DNA of 6,193 nucleotides, from positions 1 through 6,193 of the forward strand of contig FR881243.1 in assembly GCA_000434735.1 (NCBI GenBank). The letters run 5' to 3'. Source of the stretch: Bacteroides sp. CAG:530. GTDB taxonomy: Bacteria > Bacteroidota > Bacteroidia > Bacteroidales > Bacteroidaceae. Under the pieces are notes generated by a model, which saw only the letters and a program-made list of their open reading frames with translations, was not told the DNA's origin and made no database searches. Of the stretch, positions 6,118 to 6,193 are shown one piece after another. The position numbers and the translations under genes were made by a program. Each line of letters opens with the position of its first letter. The first letter of the stretch is position 1.

Positions 6118-6193
6118 TTAATGAAATAAAATTAGCTGTTTTATAACATCTTTTTGTAAAACACCATAATTTTATCAGGGTTGTTAACACAAG

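Overview
This 6.2-kb window looks like the chromosome of a member of the Bacteroidales, probably Bacteroides or a close relative. Four things suggest this: a large outer-membrane beta-barrel protein with an N-terminal carboxypeptidase-regulatory-like domain, Bacteroidetes-type promoters (a TAnnTTTG -7 element instead of a -10 TATAAT box), A/T-rich translation starts without clear Shine-Dalgarno sequences, and a typical Bacteroidales AroB sequence. The species cannot be fixed from the window alone.

Layout. Positions 1-134 hold no supportable gene, only a strong terminator hairpin (about 80-117) that ends the first gene. On the minus strand, a small four-helix membrane protein (3177-3587) is followed after 96 bases by a 981-residue TonB-dependent-receptor-like outer-membrane protein (135-3080). 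No terminator and no convincing promoter lies between them, so they may form one transcript. On the plus strand, divergent from this pair, is aroB (3-dehydroquinate synthase). Its start is best placed at 3729, because a perfect -7 element at 3633-3640 puts the transcript start beyond the longer-frame ATG at 3642. aroB and the next gene converge on a shared 16-bp-stem bidirectional terminator (4812-4857). The last gene (4864-5892, minus) encodes a secreted endonuclease/exonuclease/phosphatase-fold hydrolase with its active-site motifs intact and its own promoter.

Upstream of the hydrolase, at about 6019-6117 on the minus strand, is the least ordinary part of the window. It is a compact unit with a textbook Bacteroidetes promoter (TTTG, 19 bases, TAnnTTTG), about 65 transcribed bases, and a perfect GC-containing hairpin followed by seven U. 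There is no convincing coding sequence in it, so it is best read as a small RNA gene or a prematurely terminated leader. A nested dyad (5952-5989) lies between it and the hydrolase promoter.

The genes do not form an obvious pathway. Shikimate biosynthesis (cytoplasmic), an outer-membrane receptor and an exported nuclease/phosphatase seem to be chromosomal neighbours in separate transcription units. I see no mobile element, CRISPR array, tRNA or rRNA. The protein-coding part is ordinary core or near-core genome. The candidates for something new are the small RNA unit and the poorly characterised membrane protein paired with the receptor.
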